64,000 bases of DNA, taken from assembly GCF_900104475.1 (NCBI RefSeq), contig NZ_FNJR01000017.1:1-64000 (forward strand), written 5' to 3'. Within the stretch, counting starts at the first letter, position 1; every line of letters starts with the position of its first letter. The notes below the pieces were generated by a model that was not told the origin of the DNA, did not search any database, and saw only the letters and a list, made by a program, of their open reading frames with translations. The position numbers and the translations under genes are program-made. This DNA is from Actinopolyspora xinjiangensis (GTDB lineage: Bacteria > Actinomycetota > Actinomycetes > Mycobacteriales > Pseudonocardiaceae). Positions 6,965-15,682 of the stretch are shown piece by piece.

Positions 6965-9430
6965 GTGTGTCTCGTGCGGCTACGTAACGGCGTGCTCAAG
7001 CTGTTCGGTCTGTGTGTGCTGGCCGGCGTACTGGTCGCCGGCATGGCGTTTCCCGCGGCGGGAGCGCTCGGAGTGATCTCGAACCGTGCCGGTGACGCGG
7101 TGAACAGGATTTCCACCAAACTGCTCACCGAACAACCACCCCTGGTCACGACGATGACAGACAGGGCGGGCAACCCGATCGCCTACCTGTACGAGCAGTA
7201 CCGGACACCGGCCACCAGCGACCAGATCGCCGACACGATGAAAGCGGCGATGGTCGCCATCGAGGACCAGCGGTTCTACGAGCACGAAGGGGTGGACTGG
7301 CCGGGTACGGCGCGTGCTTTCGTCAGCAACCAGGTGGCGGGCAGGATCACCCAGGGGGCTTCGACGATCACGCAGCAGTACGTCAAGAACTATCTGGTCC
7401 ACGTCACCTCCGCCGGTGACCCCGTCAAGCAGGCCGAGGCGACCGAGCAGACCGTGGCGCGCAAACTGCGCGAGATCCGAGTAGCCCTCCAGCTGGAGAA
7501 GCGGCTGAGCAAGGAGGAGATACTCACCCGCTACCTGAACGTGGTCCCCTACGGAAACCGCGTCTACGGCATCGCCGCCGCCTCGCACGCCTACTTCGGA
7601 ACCACTCCCGACCAGCTCACGATCGCGCAGGCCGCGCTGCTCGCCGGTGTGGTCAACCGCCCGGGCTCGTTGAACCCGGTGACCCAGCCCAAGGAGGCGC
7701 TGTTCCGGCGCGGGCTGGTGATCGACGCGATGGCCGACCAGCACCGGATCACCCAGCGGGCCGCCCGCGAAGCCAAGGCCGCTCCGCTCGGCATCGAACA
7801 GCCGCTGGACAAACTGCCCAACGGATGCGTGGGCGCGGGGGCCCAGAACGGCTTCTTCTGCAAGTACGCGGAGAACTACCTGCAGCGAGCGGGTTTCTCC
7901 GCCGAGCAGCTGCGCCGAGGGGGATACACCATCCGCACCACGCTGGACCAGCGGATCACCGCCGCCGCCAAGAAGTCGGCGGAGGAGGGCGTTCCCAAGG
8001 ACAGCGAGCAGATCGCCAATGTCATGTCCGTGGTCGAACCCGGCCAGGACAAGCACCGGGTCCGCGCGCTGGTGGCCAACCGGGACTTCGGGTTCGACAA
8101 GGAGGCGGGGGAAAGCGCCTACGCGTTGCCCAGCTCCATGGCCCCGCCCGGGGCCGGCTCGGTCTACAAGACCTTCACCGCCGCGGCGGCCCTGGAACAG
8201 GGCATGGGAATCAAGGACGTGGTCCCGGCGCCGGGGTCCTACACCTCGAAGAAGTTCAGCAACGGCACCAACCCCTACGTGGTGGGCAACGCAGAGGGAG
8301 TCGGAGCCGGTTCCCGGACCATTCAGGAGGCGCTGGCCACCTCGCCCAACACGGCGTTCGTGATCCTGGAGGAGCGCGCCGGGCTCGACAACACGGTCGA
8401 CATGGCCGCCCGCCTGGGAATGCGCCGCACGCTCAAGCACCACGACCTGGCCGGTGTGCCGATGGTCGCGGATCGCGCGCGGGAACGGACCCAGGCCGAG
8501 GAGATCAAACAGCGCAGGATCGGTGCGTTCACCCTGGGGTTCAGCCCCACCAGCCCGCTGGAGCTGGCCAACGTGTCCGCCACCATCACCAGCGGTGGTG
8601 TCTGGTGCCCGCCCACCCCGATCAAGGAGATCCGCGACCGGCACGGCAACAGGGTCGCGATCACCGAGAAGCCCTGTGAGCAGGCGGTGGACCGGGAACT
8701 CGCCGACGCCATGGCCGTCGGGATGTCCGACGACACCACGTCCGGGACCGCGGCCCGCGCGGCGAGTGCCAGCGGCTGGAGCCGCCCCACCGCCGCCAAG
8801 ACCGGAACGACCGAGACGTTCGGCTCCGCCGCGTTCATCGGGGCGACCCCGCAGCTGGCCGGGGCGGTGCTCACCTACATCGACCGGCCCGAGTCCCCCG
8901 GAATGGGGATCTGCCTGGGCAGTCCGCCGACCGTCTGCGGCAGCGGCAACATCTACGGTGGCACCGTTCCGGCCAAGACCTGGATGCGTGCCATGAAGAC
9001 CGCTCACGAGGGGCTGCCCGTCGTCGAACTGCCCTCCACCACCGAGCGCTACCGGCACGGTGGTTCCGGCAAGCACGTCCCCGAAGTGGTGGACATGCAG
9101 GTCGACGAGGCGGCGAAGAAGCTGCGTAAGGCGGGGTACGAGGTCGAACGGCGTACCGTCAGCAGCAGTGACTCCGAGGGAACGGTGATCAGCCAGTCGC
9201 CGCGCGGTATCGCGGAGGAGGGCGCCTCGGTGCTCCTGTCGGTCAGCAGCGGCTACATCCCACCGCCGCGTACCGTCGCCGAGGACTCATCTTCCGAAGC
9301 CGAGGCCCCGGCGGGCGACGGCGGCGGTGACGGGGAAGGTGGTGGCCCCGGAAACGGCCCGGAGGGAAGCCCCGGCGGGGGCGGACAGCAGCCGCGCCGA
9401 ACCTCCGGGGAGACTCCGGGGGGCAACTAG
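6965..9430 (+). CDS. ponA2: Bifunctional penicillin-binding protein with PASTA domain (PonA2-like)
   Basis: This is a class A PBP of about 821 residues that polymerises and cross-links peptidoglycan at the outer face of the membrane. In order: an N-terminal membrane anchor (LFGLCVLAGVLVAGMAF), a GT51 glycosyltransferase domain with EDQRFYEHEG (catalytic E100), GASTITQQYVKN and RKLREIRVALQLEK, then a transpeptidase domain with the SxxK serine S399-V-Y-K402, a TSPNTAF motif and KTGTTE (612-617). One PASTA domain (VPEVVDMQVDEAAKKLRKAG) and a Gly/Pro-rich tail close the protein. GTG 6965, 6974 and 6992 are all possible starts with weak ribosome sites; the open frame further upstream is not protein-like. 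It is divergent from whiB4, as in mycobacteria. Confidence 0.92.
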   Translation: MCLVRLRNGVLKLFGLCVLAGVLVAGMAFPAAGALGVISNRAGDAVNRISTKLLTEQPPLVTTMTDRAGNPIAYLYEQYRTPATSDQIADTMKAAMVAIEDQRFYEHEGVDWPGTARAFVSNQVAGRITQGASTITQQYVKNYLVHVTSAGDPVKQAEATEQTVARKLREIRVALQLEKRLSKEEILTRYLNVVPYGNRVYGIAAASHAYFGTTPDQLTIAQAALLAGVVNRPGSLNPVTQPKEALFRRGLVIDAMADQHRITQRAAREAKAAPLGIEQPLDKLPNGCVGAGAQNGFFCKYAENYLQRAGFSAEQLRRGGYTIRTTLDQRITAAAKKSAEEGVPKDSEQIANVMSVVEPGQDKHRVRALVANRDFGFDKEAGESAYALPSSMAPPGAGSVYKTFTAAAALEQGMGIKDVVPAPGSYTSKKFSNGTNPYVVGNAEGVGAGSRTIQEALATSPNTAFVILEERAGLDNTVDMAARLGMRRTLKHHDLAGVPMVADRARERTQAEEIKQRRIGAFTLGFSPTSPLELANVSATITSGGVWCPPTPIKEIRDRHGNRVAITEKPCEQAVDRELADAMAVGMSDDTTSGTAARAASASGWSRPTAAKTGTTETFGSAAFIGATPQLAGAVLTYIDRPESPGMGICLGSPPTVCGSGNIYGGTVPAKTWMRAMKTAHEGLPVVELPSTTERYRHGGSGKHVPEVVDMQVDEAAKKLRKAGYEVERRTVSSSDSEGTVISQSPRGIAEEGASVLLSVSSGYIPPPRTVAEDSSSEAEAPAGDGGGDGEGGGPGNGPEGSPGGGGQQPRRTSGETPGGN

Positions 9431-9541
9431 CACCGTGTGCCATTCGGAGCCGTCGGGACCTCGGGCACTCGGCGGACGGATGGTCCGGCCGGGCGAAGCA
9501 GGAAGGATCAACGTGCGAAGCAGTTCCGTCGTCCCCGGGAC

Positions 9542-10348
9542 ATGACCGTGACAGCCACCCACAGCACACCCGACCGGGCACCGGTACGCGCTCGGTACCG
9601 ACAGTTGGAAGTACGTGCGGTCGAACGCCTCACCCCGCGCATGGTGCGCGTGGTCCTGGGCGGTGACGAGCTGGCCGACTTCGTCAGCAGCGGTACCGAC
9701 CAGCGCGTCAAGCTGTGCCTGCCTCGCCCGGGCATGCCGGTGCCGCTGGGCGGCAGTCGTGGCGAGGTGTTCGCGGGGCCACCGGAGCGGCAACCCAGGC
9801 AACGCACCTACACCGTCCGCTGGTTCGCGCCGGAACGCCGCGAACTCGCCGTGGACCTCGTGCGGCACGAGCACGATGCCCCGGGATCTCGGTGGATCAC
9901 CGAGGTGGCGGTCGGCGACCACGTCGTCACCGTGGGGCCGAGTCCCGCCTACCGGCCGGACCCCGCCGCCGACCCGCTCGTGCTGGTGGGTGACGAGACC
10001 GCGCTGCCCGCGATCACCGCCATCCTGGAGGAAGTCCCGAGCACCACCCCGGTGCTGGTGCTCGCGGAAGTCGCCGACGAGGCCGAGCGCGCCTACGCGC
10101 CCCACTTCGACGGTGTCCGGTGGAACTGGCTGTGCCGGGACGGCCTCGCCCCGGGAGAGAGCGACCTGCTGCCGGAGGCGCTGCGCACGGTCGAGCTCGG
10201 CGCCGACCCGCACGTGTGGATCGGCGCCGAAGCCGATGTGGTCCGGCGCGCCAGGGAACTCTGCGAGACCGAGCTGGAACTGGGCCGTTCCCGGCTGCAC
10301 GCCCTGGCCTACTGGCGCCGTGACAGTGGGTGGCGGGTCAGCGGTTGA
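9542..10348 (+). CDS. Siderophore-interacting flavoprotein (SIP family reductase)
   Basis: The 268-residue protein has the two-domain ferredoxin-reductase-like fold of SIP/ViuB proteins, which bind FAD and use NAD(P)H to reduce ferric siderophores in the cytoplasm. The FAD motif RQRTYTVRWF lies near residue 82, and the C-terminal half has LVLVGDETALPAI and the closing YWRRDSGWR block typical of the family. ATG 9542 is chosen because similarity begins there. No siderophore biosynthesis or uptake gene lies next to it. Its last 11 bases overlap the end of the convergent YqeY-like gene. Confidence 0.87.
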   Translation: MTVTATHSTPDRAPVRARYRQLEVRAVERLTPRMVRVVLGGDELADFVSSGTDQRVKLCLPRPGMPVPLGGSRGEVFAGPPERQPRQRTYTVRWFAPERRELAVDLVRHEHDAPGSRWITEVAVGDHVVTVGPSPAYRPDPAADPLVLVGDETALPAITAILEEVPSTTPVLVLAEVADEAERAYAPHFDGVRWNWLCRDGLAPGESDLLPEALRTVELGADPHVWIGAEADVVRRARELCETELELGRSRLHALAYWRRDSGWRVSG

Positions 10349-10808
10349 GCTCCGCCTTGACCGCGGCCGCGACCCTGCCGCCCTCCGCCTGATCGGCGAC
10401 CTTGGCGTTGGCGATCTTCATGACCTGTCCCATGTGCTTCGGTCCGGGAGTCTCCCCCAGCTCGGCGGCCACCTCACCGACCGCCTCCTTCGCCAGCCGG
10501 GTGAGCTCCTCGTCGTCGAGCTGGGCGGGCAGGTACTCCCGCAGGATGTCGCCCTCCGCCCGCTCGGCGGCAGCCTGTTCGGCGCGGCCCGCCGAGTCGA
10601 AGGCCGAGGCCGACTCGTCCCGCTTCTTGACTTCCTTGGAAAGCACCGCTCGGACCTCCTCGTCGGAGAGCTCCCGCGCCTGTTTCCCCGAGACCTCCTC
10701 GGAGCCGATCGCGGACAGTGCCATGCGAAGCACTCCGGTGCGAGTGGTTTCCCGTTGTTTGATAGCCGCGGTCAGATCGCTCCGCAGGCGTTCCTTCAGC
10801 TCGGACAT
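10338..10808 (-). CDS. GatB/YqeY domain protein
   Basis: The 156-residue product begins MSELKERLRSDLTAAIKQRE and has the two helical blocks of the YqeY family: RTGVLRMALSAI near residue 24 and EYLPAQLDDEEL near residue 92, followed by GPKHMGQVMKIANAK. The domain resembles the tRNA-binding tail of GatB and has been suspected to take part in tRNA-linked amidation, but the role of free-standing YqeY is not settled. It converges on and slightly overlaps the SIP gene. Confidence 0.9.
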   Translation of the reverse strand: MSELKERLRSDLTAAIKQRETTRTGVLRMALSAIGSEEVSGKQARELSDEEVRAVLSKEVKKRDESASAFDSAGRAEQAAAERAEGDILREYLPAQLDDEELTRLAKEAVGEVAAELGETPGPKHMGQVMKIANAKVADQAEGGRVAAAVKAELNR

Positions 10809-10864
10809 GCCCCCGATTGTCCCCTGAGCGAGAAAGGTTCACCCCGGCGCGTGGGAGCTCGTTC

Positions 10865-10957
10865 GGCGGAACCTCGCGCGCGGCTCTCACCGCCGCCAGG
10901 CTCGATACCGGGTAGGTACCGCACAGCGCCGGGCCTTCCTCGCGGGAGCGCACGCGA
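10865..10957 (+). repeat. Dispersed imperfectly palindromic intergenic element, copy 2
   Basis: Begins GGCGGAACCTCGCGCG, followed by CGGCTCTC, GGGTAGGTACCGCACAG, GGGCCTTCCTCGCGGGAG. The order and spacing match copies at 6297-6386 (inverted) and 56359-56452. It lies in the 291-bp divergent gap between the YqeY gene and the metallophosphoesterase gene. Confidence 0.75.
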
Positions 10958-11099
10958 CGGTGCCGATCGCGGGAGTGGGCGGAGTCGGCGTCGGGGACAG
11001 CGTGACCGTTTCGCGGGAGAGCACCGAGCGCGAGGGGAGATTCCGAAACACGCGGCGGCCGGACGGCTCGGATTCGCACGTTCTCGTAGGCTGGAAGGT

Positions 11100-12062
11100 G
11101 TGAACACCTTCGGTCGTACTCTGCTCGCCGCCGGTGCTCTCGGGGCCTCGGCGCTCGGTTACGCGGCGGGAATCGAGCGCACCCACTGGACGCTGCGCAA
11201 GGCGACGCTACCGGTGCTCGGGGAATCGAGCCCGCGGCTTCGGGTGCTGCACATCTCGGATCTGCACATGACCCCGAACCAGACCTCCAAACAGCGGTGG
11301 GTCGAGGCACTCGACGAGCTCGAACCGGACCTGGTCGTCAACACCGGTGACAACCTCGCCCATCCGCAGGCCGTCCCCGCCGTGCTGCGTGCCCTCGGCC
11401 CGCTGCTGGACCGCCCGGGGATGTTCGTGTTCGGCAGCAACGACTACTACGCCCCGAAACCCAAGAACCCGGCACGCTACCTGCTGCCCTCCGGCAAGAA
11501 GAAGCGGATCAGAGGCAGGCCGTTGCCCTGGCGGGACCTGCGCGCCGCGATGACCGAACGCGGCTGGCTGGACCTGACGCACCGGAGGCTGCGGTCGACG
11601 GTGGGTGGGGTCGCGATCCACGCGGCGGGACTGGACGATCCGCACCTCAAACGGGACCGCTACTCGGAGATCGAGGGAAGGCCGCCCGCGGATGTCGACC
11701 TGAGCCTCGGTGTCACGCACTCGCCGGAACCCCGGGTGCTGGACGCCTTCGACGGGGACGGTTACGACCTGGTGCTCGCCGGGCACACCCACGGTGGTCA
11801 GCTCTGCCTACCGGGATTCGGCGCGATCGTGACCAACTGTGAACTGGACCGGGAGCGGGCCAAGGGGCCTTCCGAATGGGGAGAGCACATGCGGCTGCAC
11901 GTCTCGGCGGGACTCGGCACCTCGCCCTACGCCCCGGTGCGGTTCGCGTGCCCGCCGGAAGCGACGTTGTTGACGCTGGTGCCGCGTTCGCAGGGGGGAG
12001 AGCAGCGGTCCGTTGACGCGACCCCGGGGGCCCCTGTGGAGTCCGGTACGGGTGTGGGATAG
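11100..12062 (+). CDS. Calcineurin-like metallophosphoesterase (Rv3683-like)
   Basis: The 320-residue product starts at GTG 11100 with an N-terminal hydrophobic helix (LLAAGALGASALGYAAGI), so it is probably membrane-associated. The dimetal motifs appear in order: ISDLHM (D-x-H), NTGDN, GSNDY, and AGHTHGG near the end. The protein corresponds in position and type to Rv3683, next to ponA2 in mycobacteria, where the physiological substrate is not established; related proteins act on lipid or nucleotide phosphodiesters. Upstream sequence in frame is non-coding, and GGAAGG lies very close to the start codon, so the start is less certain than the gene. Confidence 0.85.
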   Translation: MNTFGRTLLAAGALGASALGYAAGIERTHWTLRKATLPVLGESSPRLRVLHISDLHMTPNQTSKQRWVEALDELEPDLVVNTGDNLAHPQAVPAVLRALGPLLDRPGMFVFGSNDYYAPKPKNPARYLLPSGKKKRIRGRPLPWRDLRAAMTERGWLDLTHRRLRSTVGGVAIHAAGLDDPHLKRDRYSEIEGRPPADVDLSLGVTHSPEPRVLDAFDGDGYDLVLAGHTHGGQLCLPGFGAIVTNCELDRERAKGPSEWGEHMRLHVSAGLGTSPYAPVRFACPPEATLLTLVPRSQGGEQRSVDATPGAPVESGTGVG

Positions 12063-12145
12063 ACTTCTCGGTGTCGGCGGGCGGCGATCTTCCGCTTCGT
12101 CGGTGCGCCGGTCGGGACTGCCGATTCGGAAGTTCCCGGCGAGAC

Positions 12146-12219
12146 CGGGGTGTAGCGCAGTTTGGGAGCGCGCCTCGTTCGGGTCGAGGAGGTCGTGGGT
12201 TCAAATCCCGCCACCCCGA
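12146..12219 (+). tRNA. tRNA-Pro (anticodon CGG)
   Basis: The cloverleaf is complete: acceptor stem CGGGGTG (12146-12152) with CACCCCG (12212-12218), anticodon stem CCTCG/CGAGG around loop TTCGGGT giving anticodon CGG, and T arm GTGGG-TTCAAAT-CCCGC. The discriminator base is A12219 and no CCA is encoded. Confidence 0.95.
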
Positions 12220-12226
12220 CGGTACT

Positions 12227-12270
12227 GGTCCGGCTGTCGACTCCACGGGAGTCGGCAGCCGGACCTTTTT
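12227..12270 (+). terminator. Rho-independent terminator after tRNA-Pro
   Basis: A near-perfect 16-bp stem, GGTCCGGCTGTCGACT (12227-12242) with AGTCGGCAGCCGGACC (to 12265), is followed directly by TTTTT. It also faces the 3' end of the convergent GH25 gene. Confidence 0.9.
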
Positions 12271-12283
12271 CGTCCGGATTCCC

Positions 12284-13285
12284 TCAGTTCGCGGACTCGC
12301 CGCTGGTCTCGGGGGAGACCGGTGCGCTCAGCCGTGCCGTCACGGCGTCGACCACGTCCTCGTGCCGTGGATCGTCCGGTCCCAGTGCCGAGGCGACCGC
12401 CTCGGAGATCATCGAACGCAGCACTCGATCCGGGGACTCGTGCGTCTCGCCTGCTGCGTACTGGCGCATCCCGCCGCCACGTCCGTACTGCTTGTGCAGT
12501 TCGAAGGTGTGTTTGTCGACGGCTCTGATGAAGTCGACGGCGGTCATGCTCTCGCTACGGTCCACATAGGATGACCATCCCGGGTATTCCCCGGGGGTGC
12601 GGCTGCCGGTGAGTTGTTCCAGAATCCGGAAAAGAGCGTCCCGTTCGTCCTCGCGCATGTCCTCTCCCTGTGGATCGAGCAGTGCTTGCAGCTGTGCGCG
12701 GCTCCCCCGGTAGGCGTTGGCGTCGACGGGCCGCTGCCCCGCGACGGTCGCGGAGCTGGTGAACTGCAGCACGGCCACCCGGTTGCCCCCGTAGTCGTTC
12801 CAGAAGTGCTCCGGCACGCGCTGGTAGATCTCGCTGGCGTGCCCGCCGTCGTTGTCCGGATAGCGCGATTTCCACAACGGCGGGAAACCGGACAGGTCCG
12901 GCTTGCCCAGTTCCCTCCAGTACCACTCGGGCAGGTAGAGCAGCGGTGTCCGGAAGCCGCGTGCGTGCAGTTCGCCTCGCAGTGCGTGCGTCAGGCCGGT
13001 TCCACCGCCTCCCCGCTCCACGTCGAGAATCACCGGTACGTCGGCGGGGACAACCCGGGCGATGTGATCGGCCTGTGCGGCCGCGGCGACGCCCTCCCGC
13101 TGATAGTGGTAGGCGGCCACCAGCAGTCCCGCGCCCCGGGCGGTGGCCAGGTTGTCCGCGAACCTGTCGTCGACGAAGCCGGACCCCTCCGTGGCCTTGA
13201 TGAACACGAACTCGAACGCCTCCGACCGAGCCCGGCGCATGTCGAACGAGCCCTGGTAGTGCGAAACGTCGATTCCGTAGATCAT
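12284..13285 (-). CDS. GH25-family lysozyme-like protein without a secretion signal
   Basis: The 333-residue protein opens directly with a GH25 muramidase domain: MIYGIDVSHYQG (catalytic-site Asp6), a KATEG strand near residue 30, and VILDVERG with D88 and E90 in the usual acidic positions. The GH25 domain ends near residue 200; the remaining 130 residues are helical, contain no recognised wall-binding repeat and end in an acidic tail. There is no signal peptide, which resembles phage endolysins or contractile-injection cargo more than a housekeeping autolysin. It lies back to back with a tRNA terminator and is divergent from the S9 peptidase gene. No holin or phage gene is adjacent. Confidence 0.8.
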   Translation of the reverse strand: MIYGIDVSHYQGSFDMRRARSEAFEFVFIKATEGSGFVDDRFADNLATARGAGLLVAAYHYQREGVAAAAQADHIARVVPADVPVILDVERGGGGTGLTHALRGELHARGFRTPLLYLPEWYWRELGKPDLSGFPPLWKSRYPDNDGGHASEIYQRVPEHFWNDYGGNRVAVLQFTSSATVAGQRPVDANAYRGSRAQLQALLDPQGEDMREDERDALFRILEQLTGSRTPGEYPGWSSYVDRSESMTAVDFIRAVDKHTFELHKQYGRGGGMRQYAAGETHESPDRVLRSMISEAVASALGPDDPRHEDVVDAVTARLSAPVSPETSGESAN

Positions 13286-13544
13286 CGCTGCTCCACGTGA
13301 GGTCGGGGAGGTGGTGCGTACTCGGGCTCCCGCGTCGTGTCCGATGCTCCTCGTGCCGTGGCCGACACCCCCGGTGGTCGCCGGGTGAGGTCCTCGCGAC
13401 GAGCCTCGCCGAGCGAAACGCCTCGATCATCCTGGTTCGTCGAGCAGCGCGACAATCCACCGACCGGCTTGCGTTGCTCACCTTTCCGTGGGATACCGCA
13501 TCCCCGATGCGTAGGAGATTGCCCGATCGGGCAGTATCGGTGTC

Positions 13545-15389
13545 GTGAGCACGTATCCCAGCGCCGAGATCCCAGAGTCCCTGTTCGCCGACCCGGACAA
13601 GGAGGAGCGCTGGCGCGCGCGTTTCAGCGCTCCGCGTGTCTCGCTGCCGGACTGGGCACGCGACGCCCCCGAGCGGAGCCTGTACGTCTCGAACGTCAGC
13701 GGTACCTGGGAACTGTACGCGTGGAACCGTGCCGACGACTCCCACCGCCAGGTCACCGACCGCCCGAACGGCACGTTCCACGGCACCCTCTCGGCCGACG
13801 GGGAGCACGTCTGGTGGTTCGACGACACCGACGGTGACGAGTTCGGGGTCTGGCGCAGCGAACCGTTCGACAAGCACGACACCGCCCCCCGCGAGGGGCT
13901 GCCGGGCACCCACGCGGGCTATCCGGCCGGACTGGAGCTGGGGTCGAGCGTGATCGCGCTCGGGATGTCCACCGATGACGGGGTGACCGTCTGGATCTCC
14001 CGCGACGGCGCGGAGCCCGAAGTGATCTACCAGCACGAACAGGACGGCGGCCTGTCCGGCATGTCCTGGGACGAGAGCCTGCTGGTGCTGTCGCACTCCG
14101 AGCACGGGGACAGCAGGCATCCCGCGTTGCGCGTGCTGCGCTGCTCCGACGGCTCCAGGCTCGCCGAGAAGTGGGACGGTTCCGGGCTGGGACTGGCCGC
14201 ACTGGACTTCGCCCCGGTCTCCGGCGACACCAGGCTGTTGGTCTCGCACGAGCGGCGCGGTCGCGAGGAACTGCTCATCTGGGACGTGGCGACCGACACC
14301 GAGACCGAACTCGACCTCGGCCTGCCGGGGGAGGTCTCCGCGGACTGGTACTCGGACGGCTCGGCCCTGCTGATCGCGCACACGCACCAGGCGCGCACCA
14401 CGCTGTACCGCTACGAGATCGCCACGGGTTCGCTCACCCAGCTGCCCACCTCGAAGGGGACCGTGGGCGCCGCGTCCGTACGCCCGGACGGTGCCGTGGA
14501 GTACACCTGGTCCTCGGCGGCCGTGCCGGGACGGGTGCGGGTGCTCCCACCGGAGGGCGAGGACGGCGTGCTGCTCACGCCCGGCGGAATCCGGGCTCCC
14601 GAGTCGCAGCCGGTCGAGGACGTGTTCGTTCCCGTCCCGTACGGACCCAACGACACGGTGCACGCGCTGGTCGCCCGTCCGGAGGAAGCGGGGAGCGAGC
14701 CGCTGCCCACCGTCTTCAGCCTGCACGGCGGTCCGCACGCGGCCGACGAGGACCGGTTCTCCTCCTACCGCGCCGCCTGGTTGGAGGCGGGGTTCGCGGT
14801 CGTGGAGGTGAACTACCGGGGGTCCACGGGATACGGCTCGGCCTGGCGCGACGCGATCGAGGGGCGCCCCGGGCTCACCGAGCTGGAGGACGTGGCCCGG
14901 GTGCAGGACTGGGCCGTCGAGGCAGGGCTGACCACCCCGGAGCTCAGCGTGGTCGCCGGGGCTTCCTGGGGTGGCTACCTCACGCTGCTCGCGCTGGGCA
15001 CCCAGCCGGACCGCTGGGCCTGCGGCGTGGCCGGAGTGCCGGTGGCCGACTACGTCTCGGCGTTCGCCGACGAGATGGAGCCGTTGCGCGCCTACGACCG
15101 CGCGCTGTTCGGCGGGGCCCCCGAGGAGATCCCGGAGGTCTACCGGGAGTGTTCGCCCATCACCTACGTCGAACGGGTGCGGGCCCCCGTGCTGGTGCTC
15201 GCGGGTGACAACGATCCGCGCTGCCCGATCCAGCAGGTGCTGAACTACCTCGACCAACTGGGGGAACGCGGAGTCCCGTTCGAGTTCTACCGTTACGACG
15301 CCGGGCACGGTTCGCTGGTGATCGCCGAGACCCTCAAGCAGGTCGCCACCGAGATCCACTTCGCCAGGCGGGCGGTAGGGCAGGTCTGA
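13545..15389 (+). CDS. S9-family (prolyl oligopeptidase-like) serine peptidase
   Basis: The 614-residue protein has an N-terminal beta-propeller-like region (to about residue 360, with repeated YVSNVSGTWELYAWN- and SADGEHVWWFDD-type blades) and a C-terminal alpha/beta-hydrolase domain. The catalytic triad reads as S474 in GASWGGY, D557 in GDNDPRCP and H588 in DAGHGS; the oxyanion segment HGGPH lies near residue 396. No signal peptide is present, so it is probably a cytoplasmic acylaminoacyl- or oligopeptidase. The start is GTG 13545; AGGAG upstream is too distant to be decisive. Confidence 0.9.
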   Translation: MSTYPSAEIPESLFADPDKEERWRARFSAPRVSLPDWARDAPERSLYVSNVSGTWELYAWNRADDSHRQVTDRPNGTFHGTLSADGEHVWWFDDTDGDEFGVWRSEPFDKHDTAPREGLPGTHAGYPAGLELGSSVIALGMSTDDGVTVWISRDGAEPEVIYQHEQDGGLSGMSWDESLLVLSHSEHGDSRHPALRVLRCSDGSRLAEKWDGSGLGLAALDFAPVSGDTRLLVSHERRGREELLIWDVATDTETELDLGLPGEVSADWYSDGSALLIAHTHQARTTLYRYEIATGSLTQLPTSKGTVGAASVRPDGAVEYTWSSAAVPGRVRVLPPEGEDGVLLTPGGIRAPESQPVEDVFVPVPYGPNDTVHALVARPEEAGSEPLPTVFSLHGGPHAADEDRFSSYRAAWLEAGFAVVEVNYRGSTGYGSAWRDAIEGRPGLTELEDVARVQDWAVEAGLTTPELSVVAGASWGGYLTLLALGTQPDRWACGVAGVPVADYVSAFADEMEPLRAYDRALFGGAPEEIPEVYRECSPITYVERVRAPVLVLAGDNDPRCPIQQVLNYLDQLGERGVPFEFYRYDAGHGSLVIAETLKQVATEIHFARRAVGQV

Positions 15390-15498
15390 GCACCCGCGCG
15401 GTGAGAGGTCGGTGCGGGTCCGGGGTGGCTCGTACCGGCCGCCAGCGCCCCTGGAGCGACACCGCGAGTCGATACCGTGGCCCCACGTGGCCGAGCCC

Positions 15499-15532
15499 CG
15501 GCTCACGTGGTGGTGTGCCCGGCGGTGATCGG
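15499..15532 (+). repeat. 34-bp direct repeat, left copy flanking the Abi-like gene
   Basis: The sequence starting CGGCTCACGTGGTGGTGTGC and ending GGCGGTGATCGG is repeated without mismatch at 16490-16523, 991 bp away. A CACGTG core lies inside. The two copies bracket exactly the HEPN/Abi-like gene and its surroundings. Confidence 0.85.
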
Positions 15533-15567
15533 CTCGTGCCCCCGGAAGGCCCTCGAGAGAAACTAAA

Positions 15568-15593
15568 AGGTGCCGCCCCGAAGGACGGCACCT
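15568..15593 (-). terminator. Hairpin with minus-strand T-tract upstream of the Abi-like gene
   Basis: AGGTGCCG (15568-15575) pairs with CGGCACCT (15586-15593) around a 10-base loop. Read on the minus strand the stem is followed by TTTAG, on the plus strand by no T-run. No minus-strand gene ends here, so it may be an imported boundary element or simply a structure in the leader of the Abi-like gene. Confidence 0.4.
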
Positions 15594-15682
15594 CGTCAAG
15601 CCGCAACCCCAGCGGTGTGGCCTGCCACGAAAAGTGGCTACCAGGGACCGTCCCGGGATCTTCGTGACCTAGGATACCGACC

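Noticed and set aside
12200-12283. Attachment site at the 3' end of tRNA-Pro
   Set aside because: No duplicate of the tRNA 3' end was seen in the window and no integrase is present.
12555-15599. 1014-codon minus-strand frame across the S9 peptidase and GH25 genes
   Set aside because: Runs antisense to one gene and out of frame through the other; no domain.
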